Shown one piece after another: positions 24,780-37,552 of a DNA stretch of 64,000 nt. The position numbers and the translations under genes were made by a program. The notes under the pieces were generated by a model. That model was given only the letters and a program-made list of their open reading frames with translations, was not told the origin of the DNA and searched no databases. Origin of the DNA: Warburgia ugandensis (taxonomy: Eukaryota > Streptophyta > Magnoliopsida > Canellales > Canellaceae); contig CP141139.1 in NCBI GenBank assembly GCA_035236585.1, positions 50,723,217 through 50,787,216 on the forward strand, given 5' to 3'. Position 1 is the first letter of the stretch; every line of letters starts with the position of its first letter.

Positions 24780-25680
24780 ACATGAAACCATAAAAACTTA
24801 GAATGCTTAAATCCTAAGGAAAAGATAAGGCAATGATATTCATTGTATCATGATAGACTATGATTCATCAACTATAATGAATTTCACATGTAAACTAATT
24901 CTATAATTATATGATCTAAGAATTTATTATTTCAGTGTGAGTACATCTAAAATAGCATGATGTTTGTTTAAGTATGTTATATTTTCAAAATTCATTGACC
25001 TAAGTAAATAATGAACTACGTGGCAAAATAGCTATTTATTCCACCTACACAAGTGCAAGCTTACTAAGAAATTATAATTGTTTACAGTGTCTTAGATTTG
25101 AAGAATTAAAATAGAAAGATGAACAAGGTGAGCATGAGAGTAGCAGTGGAGTTTGGAATTTTAGACATAGAGATTTTCCAATATCTAGTTGGTGAGCCTT
25201 GCAACCATAGATTAGCTTTTTGATTAATGAAGAATATGAATTTATATTTACTTTCATGTTGTGGATTCATTTGCATTTAATGGAATATGTTGTGATATGG
25301 TTGTAACTAGAAGTTCTGTGATGTGATAAAATTTTGTGTATTTGTTTTCAAAATGATAAAAATTATTCCAATCGTCTACCATGTGTTCCACATGCATGTG
25401 TCAAATGAGCACATGTCCAAAATTAGAGGAAACTCTGCTGAATTTTTGCCAAAAATGAGACACTCATTTCACTATAAAATCCTTGTGGTTTTTATAAGAA
25501 ATGACACTCGACATTTCCTAAAATGCTCCCAAATGAACAAAAAATATATATTTTTTTGCTATTTTTTTTTTTGAAAAGAATTTCAAAATAGTTTTTAAAA
25601 AGTTTTTTAAAAACCCAAGGTGTCACAAAATGGTATGAAAGTTTTTCTACCTATAAAAATACATATTCCATCCCTTCGAT
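24780..25680. other. Intergenic AT-rich sequence, nothing recognised
   Basis: Low-complexity T- and A-runs occur near 25545-25610. The ORFs at 25072-25257 and 25323-25574 lack family features. Confidence 0.4.
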
Positions 25681-25739
25681 TGGTAGTTGAATGAATTATA
25701 TCTGAGACTAATTGGTACAAATCCTATTATGACCACCTA

Positions 25740-26045
25740 TGCCCTTATTGAAGGAAGATGGCTAGAGGTGTATAATTGCACATAGGTTTATCAGAAAAAG
25801 GATTATGTAGTCTTTCAATAACAAATTAATTTGAGGGGCATACATCTAAGGGACTTGGTGTTGAGAATGGTGAAACCTCATGCTAAGGACATTTTGGGAA
25901 AATTTCATTGCATTTGGGACAAACCCTTTGTGTTAAAGGAAATTTTGTTGGGAAATGATGCTATATTTAATGAGATGGATAGAAAGCAAGTGCCTAGATT
26001 CATCAACATGGACCAATTGAAGAGATTTATCGCTAATGTATTCAC
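25740..26045 (+). mobile_element. Ty3/Gypsy integrase C-terminal fragment
   Basis: The plus strand gives VYQKKDYVVFQ, a stop, then QINLRGIHLRDLVLRMVKPH, KFHCIWDKPFVLKEIL and a final FINMDQLKRF. This is the C-terminal end of a Gypsy polyprotein: the GDLVL core, W..PF and the N.D.LK.F terminus in order. One in-frame stop (about 25816) marks it as dead. Nothing of RT or RNase H precedes it. Confidence 0.8.
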
Positions 26046-26199
26046 TTTTTTTTCTTTCTTTTTTTACCATTTTTGTACTTATGAAAGAGAAAAGAATAAA
26101 AATAATGAATTACATTATACCATGGTTTTGATTTTTAAGTATGCCTAAAATAATTAACTAAGGTTTTATTTTGTCTTTTCATTATGCACTATTAATAAA

Positions 26200-26376
26200 G
26201 GGGATCCTTGGCACAATGGTAGAGTTATTGTCATGTGACTTTGAGGTCATGGGTTCAAGGCATGGAAATAGCCTCTTGTAATGCAAGGTAAGGTTGTGTG
26301 CTATTAATCCTTTGTGGTCCACCCCTTCCCTAGACCTTGCATATATAAGAGTTTTGTGCACCGAGCTACCCTTTTT
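26200..26376 (+). mobile_element. Au-type tRNA-derived SINE
   Basis: The plus strand reads GGGGATCCTTGGCACAATGG (head and box A), GGTCATGGGTTCAAGGC (box B), GCCTCTTGTAATGCAAGG, GTGGTCCACCCCTTCCC and GTGCACCGAGCTACCCTTTTT. A short flanking match, CACTATT, is visible on both sides (about 26187 and 26384). It is full length but more mutated than the copy at 7992. Confidence 0.92.
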
Positions 26377-26658
26377 ACTATGTCACTATTTATTTGTTGT
26401 ATTATTCATTCATTTAAAAATAATAATTCATACCACTGGCAAAAAAGTCTTTATGGTCCTCATAAGCATTGAGGTAAGAATCACTGCTAGACAAGAGGCT
26501 TTTAGAGTTGATTAAAAATGCTAATAGAAGTAGCTTAAAAAATGACTTCTATCGAGCCAACTTTCTAAACTAATATATTTTTCACTTTAAATATATATTT
26601 TTATATTAGCCCTTTACAATATCTTAAAGAAATAAATAATGAAACTAATTTTTTCTGA

Positions 26659-26741
26659 TAGTCACGTTTGGTTCATGCATTCTAATAGTCATGTTTGGTT
26701 CATGCATTTTTTCTAATAGTCACGTTTGGTTCATGCATTCT
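26659..26741. repeat. Three tandem copies of a ~27-bp unit
   Basis: TAGTCACGTTTGGTTCATGC occurs three times with small changes inside the left part of the CACTA element. Confidence 0.85.
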
Positions 26742-26846
26742 ATAGCATTGACAATTAAGCTAACTTCACTCTTGAGTTATCATAGTCTTTTGTGTAAAAA
26801 TGATAATCATTGAAGGCATATTCAACATATTTTATTACTTATGCAT

Positions 26847-26925
26847 GTAGTCCCATCGCCATTCAATCCAAGGATTTGGATGGTCGTAGTCCCATCACCA
26901 TCCAACCCAAGGATTTGGATATACC
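26847..26925. repeat. Two tandem copies of a 39-bp unit
   Basis: The unit GTAGTCCCATC(G/A)CCAT... ending CCAAGGATTTGGAT is repeated at 26847 and 26886. Confidence 0.85.
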
Positions 26926-27215
26926 ATTGCCTACTACTTCTCGTTGATCTTGAATCTGTGTATACATATATTAAGTAGGATATATGATTGTTGCAAGTAA
27001 GACTATTGTATATACATATATACAGAATGTAATTTATCAAGTAAGATTATCATATGTACATACATACATAATGTAATTTATTAATTAAGTGTGAATTCTT
27101 TCATTTTACCTTCTGATGGAGCAAAGTATGGAAAGTGCGATAATGCTCAAATTGCAGCCACTTTTGTTTCTTTCCATAACTTGGATTCTTTGCCTTGAGG
27201 ACTTCCATGTGCTCA

Positions 27216-27216
<1 letters not shown>

Positions 27217-27256
<40 letters not shown>
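27217..27256. repeat. (CA)n microsatellite
   Basis: About 20 uninterrupted CA units lie within the CACTA element. They produce the run of Val/Cys in the overlapping minus-strand frame. Confidence 0.95.
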
Positions 27257-27260
<4 letters not shown>

Positions 27261-27419
27261 TTAATGGATTGTTAAAGAAAATATAATCATTAATAAATTT
27301 TTTTTTACCTAAGCGCATGATCAGCTTACTAAATGTATGGTTGTAGTTCATCAACATTTCACAATAGATAAAGATGTGCCTAGTCCCGTTCTTTGTAGTT
27401 AACGGTCAATACACGTCCA

Positions 27420-29700
27420 CTCAATAGAGGTTTTTCCAATCTTGGGATCATGAAATGCAATCGATTATTTATTTCTCAAGATTTCAATCGCATCCACTCC
27501 TGATAAGTGCTCTATGCAAAACTCCACTACTTCCTCTGCAATATAACTTTCAAATATACACCCCTCTAGCTAATTATGATTTTGTATATGCCGTTTTAAA
27601 ATTTTCATGTACCTCTAAAACAAATACATCCACACAAGTAGACTGGCCCTCAGAGTCTAATCTCATTAATGAGATGCACTGTTAAGTGTACCATGATGTC
27701 AAAGAAGGATGGTGGGAAGATTGTCTCAAGTTCACATAATGTTGTCACTAGATATCCTTGAATTTCTTGTAATTTTGAAACATCCACCACCTTCTTGCAC
27801 AAAGCATTAAAGAAGTATCATAATTTTATAATAGCTCTCCTAACTTTGTTTGGTAACACCAAACGTATTGCTATAGGTAGGAGATCTTGTATTAATTTAT
27901 GACAATTGTGGGACTTTATTCCCAACAATTTTTGCTCTTCCATGGAGATAATGTTTTTAAAGTCTGAAGAGTAGCCCTATGGGATTTTGAGCTCAGACAA
28001 GGTTTTATATACTATTCTCCTCTCCTCTTTATCAAGAGTATAATTTACTTAAAGCAGGTATGTTCCTCAATTGCCCCTATCATATGGATGCAACCTCCTC
28101 TTCAAACCCATTTTCATAAGATCCATTGTAGCTGCAAGTCCATCCTTTGTTTTTCTTGGGATATCAAGCAAGGTATTGATCAAGCTTGCACACACATTCT
28201 TCTCAATGTGCATGACATCAAGTACATGGCATAGATGTAGTGATTTCCAGAATGCAAGCCAAAAGAATATTGATTTCTTTTTCGAACAACTTCACCTACG
28301 CATTTACTTGATTTCTTCTTTCCTCATAAGACATTAATGTTATCAACCTGGTCCAATACTTGTCATCCTATCAACATCTTTGGAAGTGTCCTTGTCTCTA
28401 CACTATCATTAAATTCTCCCTTCCTAAAATGGTATGGATGGTCTCTACTCAACCAACTTCTGTGGCCAAGGAATGCCATTTTCCTACCATGTTTAAGTTG
28501 TACAACACATGTTTGATCACTATAGATAGGACAAGTATTATATCCCTTCATGTGCATTCAGAAAAATTATGGTACTCAGGGAAATCACTTATTATCCACA
28601 ACAATATAGCCTTTAGGGTGAATGACTCTTTGCTGTATGCATTGTATGCTTCAATGCCAATGTCCCATAATGTGTCAAGATCATCAATTAAAGGATCCAA
28701 GTAAACATTAGTGTCATTCCCTAGCTACTTTGGACCACATATAAAGATAGTTAATATCATAAACTTCCTCTTCATGCATAGAAAGGGTGGGAGATTCTAA
28801 CAAACTAATGTAATAGGCGAACAACTATACTTGTTGCTCATAGAACCATGAGGATTAATCCCATCTGTAGATAATGCAAGTTGTAGGTTTCTAGGTTCTT
28901 TACCAAAATTAGGCCACATGAAGTCTATGAGCTTTTATGCTGGGCTATTTGCTGGATGGCATGAAAAGCTACATGCTGCTCTGTCCTTAGCATGCCATAC
29001 TAATTTCTTTGCTATTTTTGTTATAAGGAACATTATTTTGAACCTTGGAATAGGGGGAAGTACCTTAGAACCTTTGTAGGAACGTTTGTAATTGTATTAG
29101 TTGAATTCTTCTTTAACTTCCATCTTAACTGTCTACAAGCTGAGCATGTAGTTTTATCTTTGTGCTCTTTCCTATACAAAATGCAATTATTGAGTTACAT
29201 ATGTATCTTCTCATACTTCAACCCTAGTGCAGCCATGGTTTACTTTGCCTCCCATGTAGACCTCATCAATTTATTATCCTTTAGTAGCATCTACCCACTA
29301 CTTTCAAGACTTCTATAAAACTTGGATCTGAAAAACCAAATCTTGATTTCACATTACAAAGTTCTACCACTATAAACAATTTGGTATGATCTTTACACTC
29401 AGGGCACAACGGCTTCCTCTAATATTGTAGTATGAAATTATTCAGGGTCATCCTGGAAGTCATCATATGCATCATGAAACACTAGTATAGTTGTACTATC
29501 TTAACACTTCCTACCTTAAACTTATCATATGTTCTAGGCCTTGTCGAGGGCCTATGCAAAAGTTCTTCTTCGTGACAAATTCAAGGGTGATAGTTTTCAT
29601 CAACTCCATTGAAAGACAAGTGTTCTCTCAACACCCCTATTGTTACTTTTTTTAAGTTTCCACATTTTGAGTATGGACAACAAATGCGACGATCAACAGC
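27420..29700 (-). pseudogene. CACTA TNP2-like transposase, decayed
   Basis: Minus-strand pieces follow the TNP2 order. First an N-terminal transposase-associated block AVDRRICCPYSKCGN at 29650-29700. Then GKEPRNLQLALSTDGINPHG (about 28845-28905), LKHGRKMAFLGHRSW (about 28455-28500), MHIEKNVCASLINTLLDIP (about 28155-28212), GIKSHNCHKLIQDLLPIAIR (about 27865-27930) and FFDIMVHLTVHLINEI (about 27665-27715). All are hallmarks of plant CACTA transposases. Frames change repeatedly and stops are common, so no functional enzyme is made. The coding region is cut at 29703. Confidence 0.88.
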
Positions 29701-29702
29701 TG

Positions 29703-30119
29703 TGTTAAATGTTCAATTTCAACCAAAATACCCTTAATCTAGTATCAAATTAGATCATCTCATTGATCAATTTTGAAAATTTACTTAAAATTTGTATTTT
29801 AACTCCAATTGACCATCTAACCATTGATTTGTAAACTTTAACAGTCAAATGATCATTAGAGCTAATCAGATGTATAGCATACAATTTAGATGATTCTAAT
29901 TTAGTCTTATGTTTTGCACATCAACCAAATTGGAATTAGACAAACCAGATCAAGAAGGAGGAAATTGCTTGAAAAGAGAAGAAATTAAAGATAATCAGAA
30001 AATAAAGTACAAAATTTGGATAAGAGAGAAGAAATGGAGTTTGAATCAAACTCAAACTCTTCTAGAAGATCTATATAAAGAAAAGGTAGCACATTTGAAA
30101 GGGAATGCAGGTGGGTAGA

Positions 30120-30205
<86 letters not shown>

Positions 30206-31141
30206 GTAATCCCCCTCTCTTCTTCTTCTCTCTCCGTCATCTCTCTTACCCTTTCCATTTTTCCTCTTTATCACTCTCCTCTCTCCTCTCACACTTCCTC
30301 TCGTTCCATCTCTCTTTCTTTGCTTCTCTTCTCCTTTCTCTCTTTCACTCTCCCTTCTCTTTCTCATTCCCACTCTTCTCCTTATCATCCTCATTGATGA
30401 ATTAATAGAGGACACTAACTAATGTAATCAATGATAGTCCACTTATAATTCCCATTAATGAATAAGTAAAGGCCACTATCTAACATAATTAATCCTAGTC
30501 CACTTATTGTCCTCAATGAAAATCAATATAAGCCTCTATCCAATGCAATTAACATGGGTCTACTCACATCAAATCAATCATTTTCAATAAATAGTTCACA
30601 AGATCTGATAAATCTATTTCATATCAAATAATTTGATTCAATTAAATAAATTTGATTTAAATTGATAAATCCACAAGATTCTATAGATCTTATAGTATCA
30701 AATAATCCTATTCAATTTGATAAGTTCAAAGTAATAAAACGTAGTTCGTGTGTTCAAACATCGTTAATAAAAGTGATACTCACTGACTTACATTCCAAAC
30801 AAATTCATTACCCCATTGGTAACCAATTGGTTATAAATCATACTCTCTGATACCATATCACTAGAGTCCACTTACCAAGTAGCAATCAACATTGGTCCAC
30901 TTACATCTGAGCCATTAATCCATACAAATCGTCACTGACATCTCAATCAAGGCCACCTAACCACAACTGATTAGAGATTGTCAACTAAGTAACACAATTG
31001 ACGTCTCAAATGGAGCCACTTATCCTAATGATCTCTCTTTAGGAGCCACTAAATCGAACATTTTTCTAGATAAATTTCACTAAAAAACTGATAAACTGAC
31101 TTTGAAATTTCAACATCTCTTTCAATTTCTTGGTTCATAAT
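29703..31141 (+). mobile_element. Athila-like LTR, 5' portion (family A, copy 1), inserted in the CACTA transposase
   Basis: It starts TGTTAAATGTTCAATTTC and matches, over about the first 230 bases, the LTR starts at 36519 and 61045; shared blocks include AATACCCTTAAT, CCAATTGACCAT, GATGATCATTA and TTTAGATGA. A TATA-like CTATATAAAG lies at 30071, directly followed by the pyrimidine-rich domain. After about 30400 it is made of degenerate ~70-base repeats (CACTTAT, TCAAT) not seen in the other copies. The LTR 3' end is not recognisable before a second LTR-like start at 31142, so this copy is probably truncated. Confidence 0.7.
30122..30203. repeat. (CT)n microsatellite
   Basis: About 41 CT units begin 40 bases after the TATA-like box of the LTR. 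They create long Arg/Glu frames on the minus strand that are not genes. Confidence 0.97.
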
Positions 31142-33678
31142 TGATAAGTGTTTAATTTTGTATAGGAGCCTATTTGTTATAAAATATAGTATAATTTCTT
31201 GGATTTTTTTGGAGATTTGTAACACATGCATTTCTGACTTAACAATTCAAAATTTTGATATTTTACAAAGTAAGTATATAAATTATAATAATTTTTTAGG
31301 ATTTAATTATGATTTTTACTCTTTTGTAGGTGTTGAGATGAATATCCAACTGCCCAAATCAAGTGAGATAAAGATTGAAGATCAAGATTAAAGGAGAGAG
31401 CCGAAACCCATTTTCAACATTCTAGGGTGTGATCAAGGTTCAAGATCATATTAGGACAAGCAAGAATAGCAATTGGAAGAGCTAAAGGTAACTAAAATGG
31501 GCCCATGTATAAGCCATGCATTTCCACCACCTTTGCATGGCAGCCATGTAAGTCACCTTAGCCATACAAGCCATGCTAAAGAGTGTCAAGCTAACTAAGT
31601 CATAAACATGGAGTGTTACGATTGGAGAAAGATTTGCAAGCAATTATCCCTACCAAAATTGGGATTTCAAGAGATAATTAGCAAGGAGTAGAAGGAGATT
31701 ATCATAGGGTGAGATAACGTGCAAAGTAGACCAATGAGAAGAGAGCCTTCACTTTCCTTCTTCTTTCCATCTTTTTCTCTCTCTTTCCTATCTTTCCTCT
31801 CTCCCTTCTTGCCATTCCAAGTGAAACCACCTAAAGAAAAGGAGTTCCACGCCTAACTCCTAAATGGTAGGCTCCTCCTCGCCTTCTAACTTCAATCATT
31901 CCATTTTCTCTCTATTTCCTCTTATCCTCTCCTATTTTTCCCACTCTTCTTCTCTTTTTTCTTATCTTCCATATCACCCTTGTAGGTCTTTTTATGCTTA
32001 GGAGAAAGGGCGACATCCAACCCGTGAAAGGTGGAGCCTTCTCCTTAGAATCTCCCTCCTTGGTTTCCAATTTTTATCCATCACCTTCGTAGAAACTTCT
32101 ACTCACCTTCTATTCTTATCTTTCCCTAGCTTGTCTCATCTTTCCATTCCCATTAGGTCTCTTTTAGAATGCAAAAATCACCTATATAAATATCATTAGG
32201 GCTTCCACAAAATACATCTTGGAGAGAGACAGACACCTACCTCCTAAAATGGTGGCACCTCCCATCTTTCTTCTTTAAGAAGTCCTCAATGAAGTTGTCA
32301 CATAGTAGAAGCCCTATTTCAAGCCCTCCATGTGTCACTTCTTGCTGGTTTCCTTAGGTTTTTGCACTCTAAGTTAAGGTTGGTTTTTCCTTCTTAGTTC
32401 TTTGCTTGTTCTTTTCATTCCTTGTTTGCTTTGTTCCTTAATTATGTGCTGTAGTTTCTTCTTTAAGTCCTCAGTTTTCTTGTTTGTTTGCCTATTTATT
32501 TCAACCTTAGAACCTTGCATTCAATGACAACAACTTTCTTGAAGTGATAACTAAGAGATTGTAGTCCTTGGATCAAAGTTTTGTGCCTTGAATCTCCTTA
32601 AAACCTTCACTCATTTATTAGTGTCTTTATTATACTTTCATGCACTTTTTTGCTTGGTTTTCATTGTGTTACAAACATGCTAATTGAAATCTAGTTGTTG
32701 GATTGTATTTGAAGAAGTTAATGCTTGTTTTTAGCTTTAGAATGGTGCCCACATTCCTTGGAGGGTGCGCACCACAATTGTAACCATTCTTCACTTAATA
32801 AATTCAATCTTTGATTCATGTTAAATTCACACTTTTCATGGATGATTAGTTGATTTAATTATTTCTTATCATATTTATGTAATTCATGTTTCTTAAGTTG
32901 TTTCATTCCTCTTTTACTCATGTTTCCATCTGCATCATTCTAGGTTGATTTAGCACTTAGATTTCACATGGACATACTCAAGAACCATTTGCACACTTCT
33001 ATGGTTCATGCACATGGTCTTGAAGCATGTTTCTCTATATAAGTTTCTTGATTTTCTTAGGTTCCCATGCCTTGTTTTAGGTTAGATTTCATGCATATCA
33101 TGCCTTCCATTCCTATCTTTTATTTCATGCAACAATGAAGGATGCACACATCACTTTGCATTCATGTACTTTAGTTGCTTGTTAATTCTTTAGTTCACAT
33201 GTTTAGTTTAGGTTATGTTAAACTTGGTTGATCATTGTTAAGTTTATTGCATGTTAGAATAGTCTTAGGAAGTTCTAATTTTGTTTTTAGAAAGTTTTCA
33301 ATTGTAGTCTTAGAAATGTGTTATTTTTAGAAAGTGTGTTTTTGGAAAGTTTTAATTAATAGAAGTTTCCTAGAATAATTCATTGTAGTTTTGCATTCAT
33401 TATTGTTATAGAATGCATGTTTTTAGGAAAGTTTCTAAGTTTAGCTTGTTTACTTTTAGTATGTTCCTCATTCCATGTTTCTAATTCATGCATGTTATGC
33501 TTCCATTTTAATTCAATTCCTATGTTAGGTTGAAAACTATCTCTTTCGATTAGGTTAGATAATTTAAAGGAAGATCTATAGGACATACATAAATTGTGAG
33601 ATTCCATATGGGATTAACCTCACTAGCATGCATCTACTACAATTGATTTGTGTGCTTGTGAGTAAATTAAAACTTACA
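31142..33678 (+). mobile_element. Candidate second LTR (family B) preceding a tRNA-Asp primer site
   Basis: A TGATAAGTGTTTAATTTTG start at 31142 resembles, but differs from, the family A LTR start. It has its own pyrimidine-rich zone (31745-32130), a TATA-like CCTATATAAATATC at 32181, and an end ...ACTTACA at 33678. The last 80 bases resemble the ends of the 36519 and 61045 LTRs. Alternatively 29703-33678 could be one long rearranged LTR. Confidence 0.5.
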
Positions 33679-34272
33679 CTAAGTTTTTGGCGCCATTGTT
33701 GGGGAATTGCAACAGATTTGTGGTTGGATCGTAGTTTAGATTATTTATCCCTAATCTTGGTTTTGGTTGCATTAGATTAGGGTTTTTTCAATCAATCTTG
33801 CATATTTTACTAATTCCTCACAAATTGACCACTTTTCTTTATTTTTGTGTGAGGGGAGTTTTGCAAAATCCAAGTGGGTGTCTTAAAATCCAAATGATTT
33901 TCCCAAGCCTTCTGTTGACGTTTGTTGAGGTCTAAACACCTCCTTACATGAGGATTGTACTAACTACCTTGCATAGAACCTAACTAGTCAGCAGTAGTCA
34001 AATCTGAAACAGAGGAGGAGTGCTAGATTATGCTAATCTAAAATCACTATCCCCACTCAAATTCAAGAGAGTCAAAATATTGCTGCTTATTAGCCTAAGG
34101 ATTATTTGATTGTACCTTTTGTTTGTGCATCATTTTAGAAGTTAGGTTGCATCATTTAAGCTGGTTTTCCCAACCCCCTGCCCAAAAAAAGAAAAAGAAA
34201 AAGAGAAAGAAAAGAAAAGTGAAGTACTCATTATTGTATATAATGATTTATATTGTTGTATATAAAGACTGA

Positions 34273-34950
34273 TTACAATGGCTTAGCAAGAAGGGGATAA
34301 ATATAAGATGACTCATACAAAGGAAAGGTTATTCTCTTCAAAGCAAGATATTGAGTCATATCCAGAACCTTAATACAATGATTACTATGCTTATCCTGAA
34401 CCACAATATCCCAATTCTGCATGGCCATATAGCTCTGCATATAAAGACTATTATCAGGAGCCAGTGGATGCACCTCATGCATTCACAGAACCATGCAATA
34501 ACTACTATCCTGAGACAAATTACCAAGACTATAATGGATGGGATAGGCATCATGAACAATCATGGTCTCAAGATTATCAACCATATCAAGAAGAACTAGC
34601 ATGGTCGTACCCTAATCAACCCTATCAGAATTATCATGAAAACTAGAGACAACAATCATGGTTCTAACCTGATCAATCCTTTCTTAGTACTCCAATGACA
34701 CAACAGTATGTGCCTTTTTGAGTTGATGCTATTAGCACAGAGGGAAGAATTATTCGACGAATCCCTTAGGATATTTATGGAATCGATTGAACAATGTCAT
34801 GAAGAGATGAGTCGATTATATGCTGCATCTATGGAAAGGTTTGAAGAATTTGAACCAGATGGGAATAATGATGAACCATTTATTAATGATGATGGGATGG
34901 AAATTTCATGTGATTATTCTGAGTTACAAAGTCTACCTTTTAAACATTGA
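34273..34950 (+). pseudogene. Tyr/Pro-rich and acidic frames of the non-autonomous element, function unknown
   Basis: The first frame is rich in YY, YPEPQYP and QPYQ runs. After stops, a second open frame (34708-34950, 80 codons) contains ESIEQCHEEMSRLYAASMERFEEF. It ends LPFKH just upstream of GAGGACAATATTTTTT and a GTTGGGGGTG purine-rich stretch. I do not recognise a family. Position suggests a relic of element-encoded coding sequence. Confidence 0.4.
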
Positions 34951-35766
34951 GGACAATATTTTTTTCATGTTGGGGGTGTAGAATTCTAGCAAATTCTAGT
35001 TTTTAGGTGACTTCCTTGATTTAAAAAAAAAAAAAAAAAAGATAGAGAGAAATTTTTTAAATTTTTTTTAGATCAATTCCTACACTATGATGAGAATTGG
35101 ATTTTTTGAAGTATAATCTAGCTAAATTTCACCTATAAATGGAACTGAAAATGATTTATTCATCATTTTCTCAAATTTTAAAGTATTTCATGAAAGCTAT
35201 AGCTCATATCACATCTGTACATGCGGTTGCATATACATAATCTAGATTGATAAGTAACTATAACTTAGAGATCTTGAAGAAATTCAGTGAAGACTTATAA
35301 TCTAAGTGAGTTTCAGAGTCATTCATCTTTTTTGAGAGGTTATAAATGTTCCTACTTTTATTCAGCATGCTTAAAGAAAATTTGATCCCACAAACTCTTA
35401 AATTTGGCCAATTACTTGGAATTATTAGAATATTACCTTTAAAATTCTTGAAGTTCATTGAATGTGATACATTATATGAAACCTAAAAAATGATTTAGGC
35501 CATCATTGTTGTTAACCTAAAGACATAAAGCTTACCCAAAAGTAATCTTTACTACTAGGTAGCCAATTTGAGCCTTTCATATAAAGCCTTTTCTTTTCTC
35601 ACCCAAATTACCCTTACCCATATTAACCCAATATAAATATATCCATTACCTATTTTCTTTGAAAGATAAGTTAGAGATAATGAAGAAATACCTTTTAGTT
35701 GCAATGAAAGCAGAAAAGTGAATATAAAGAAAAGAAATGTTCTTCTAAGTGATTCCAAAGCATTGA

Positions 35767-35791
35767 ATATATATATATATATATATATATA
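35767..35791. repeat. (AT)n microsatellite
   Basis: About 12 AT units within the non-autonomous interior. Confidence 0.9.
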
Positions 35792-36518
35792 AGAGAAGAA
35801 GAAGAAGTTTGAAGAATGCAAAGAAAAGTGGAAAAAGAAATATTCACTTCATCAAAGTAAAGAAGAATTGTCAACTTTAGTAGAAGACCTCTACTTATTT
35901 TTGAAGAAACTTTAAATACCCTTATACCCTTTCTTTGGTACCCTGTCCTAAGCCTACATTACGTCCCAATTAAAAAACTATTGATTCTAGGAGAAACATA
36001 GTCTTGATGATGAGTGGCATGTCTAAATGTTCAAAGGTATGGCATCCATTCCAAAGGGATCAACAATTAAATTCCTTAGTAAATCTCGTTCTTCATGAGT
36101 ATATGTGAGATAAATTTGCTTTTTGGACTCTTCTCACATAATTAAAAGAGAGATATGATTTGAACCTTTTATTTGAGAGATTTTAATTTTGAGCGCATGT
36201 CTATTAGAGAGGATTGAGGTCAAAATATATTTTAGATGGAGTTCAGAAGTTAAAAGTCTACTTATAGATAAAGATTATTCTGTATGTAGATTGTACACTC
36301 ACTTTGAGATTTGAGCTTAATTGAAATATCTTTAGCATATGGGTAGGGTTTTGAATTCTTTAGTCATTTTTATTAGTATGCAAAAGTTAAAAAATTTATT
36401 GAAGATAATTCTTTGAGACAAAAGTGGAGTCGACTCGAAAATAATTTTTAAAAGTAAAATTTGAAATTTAGTTTTTCATATGTTTTGCTTAGGACTAGCA
36501 AAATGCTGGTTGCGAGTG

Positions 36519-37512
36519 TGTTAAGTGTTCAATTTTGGTTAGAATACCCTTAATTTAGCATTCATTGGATCATTTAATGGATCAAATTTGCAAATTTTAG
36601 CTTGATTTTGAATTTGGCTCCAATTGACCATTCAATCATTAACTTGTCAAAAATCAATAGTTAGATGATCATCAAAGCTTATCAAATGCTTAATGTACAA
36701 TTTAGATGACTTTAACTTAGTCTTTTGTTTTGTAGATCAACCAAAAGAGGAATAGATGGCTTAGATCAAAATCAACATGTGCAGATTATCCTAAAGAACA
36801 ATGAGAAAAGATGGGATGGTTCCCTAATTGGGCATTAAACTACAAAGGAAAGCATGCTAAGATAGAGGAGAAAAACTATAATTTCTTTATGTACAAACCA
36901 AAGAAGAAAGTTGGGAGAAAAGGAAAGCATGAGAAAAGCATAAAAGGAAGGTAGCCATCGAATTCTCAAACACCCCCCCCCCCGCCCGACCTAGGCTGGG
37001 GTGGAAGCAGGAAACTGTGCTTCCCCCTTCTCCCATTATCTGCTTCTTCTCTCACCCTCCCTCTTTCTCTCTATCCCCTCTTCTCTCCTAGCTTCTCCTC
37101 CTTTCATTCCCCCTTCTCTGTCAATGCCCCTCTCTTGTCCTTATCTCACTTCCCAATGTCTCTCTCCCCTCTATGTCTCTCCGTCACCCCTCGTCTTTCC
37201 TTGTGTTCACAGCTCAATTAGTTTCCCTGCTTTCACCCGCACCAAAGACCCATTTTCTCCTCCTCTTGCTCTCTCTTCAACCACCCCCTTGGCTGAATCA
37301 TAGGAGGAGGTAGACCATCATCCCCCCTCTCTCTTCTCTCCACCCTCTCTCTTTGCCTTTTTCGTATTCTCCTGTCTCTCTCTCTCTCTCTCTGCTTCAC
37401 CTAGACACACACCACTTTCCCTCTGTCTCCCTCTCCTTATTTGTCTGATCCATCTCTTCATCGCTCGACAACCACCTCCTCTCTTCCACTCCACCTCCCT
37501 TTCCCATCTCCT

Positions 37513-37552
<40 letters not shown>

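Larger units (their letters stand above)
26482..29702 (-). mobile_element. CACTA (En/Spm) transposon, truncated by an LTR insertion
   Basis: The left end starts CACTGCTAGACAAGAGGC at 26482 and closely resembles the second CACTA end at 54272. Both share a short hairpin (AATAGAAGTNG...CTTCTAT). The transposase reads on the minus strand toward this end. At 29703 an Athila-like LTR begins within the transposase N-terminal coding region, so the right terminus is missing here. Confidence 0.8.
33679..36518 (+). mobile_element. Interior of a non-autonomous Athila-like element
   Basis: It opens with a primer site TGGCGCCATTGTTGGGGA at 33688-33705, close to the tRNA-Asp type TGGCGCCGTTGCCGGGGA used by plant Athila elements. 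A leader related to that at 40430-40720 follows. Next comes a Tyr/Pro/Gln-rich frame (34273-34650) and an acidic frame (34708-34950); neither matches gag or pol. The 3' part (about 35550-36000) has the AAATTACCCTTACCCATATTAACCC-like spacer seen between pol and the 3' LTR in such elements. It ends CTTAGGACTAGCAAAATGC plus a purine-rich GGTTGCGAG just before the next LTR, which fits a mutated polypurine tract. No RT, RNase H or integrase is present. Confidence 0.65.

Noticed and set aside
27106-27357. 83-codon frame with Val/Cys repeats
   Set aside because: It is produced by the (CA)n microsatellite within the CACTA element.
30052-30415. Long minus-strand frames rich in Arg/Glu
   Set aside because: They are translations of the (CT)n microsatellite and neighbouring pyrimidine tract in the LTR, not proteins.
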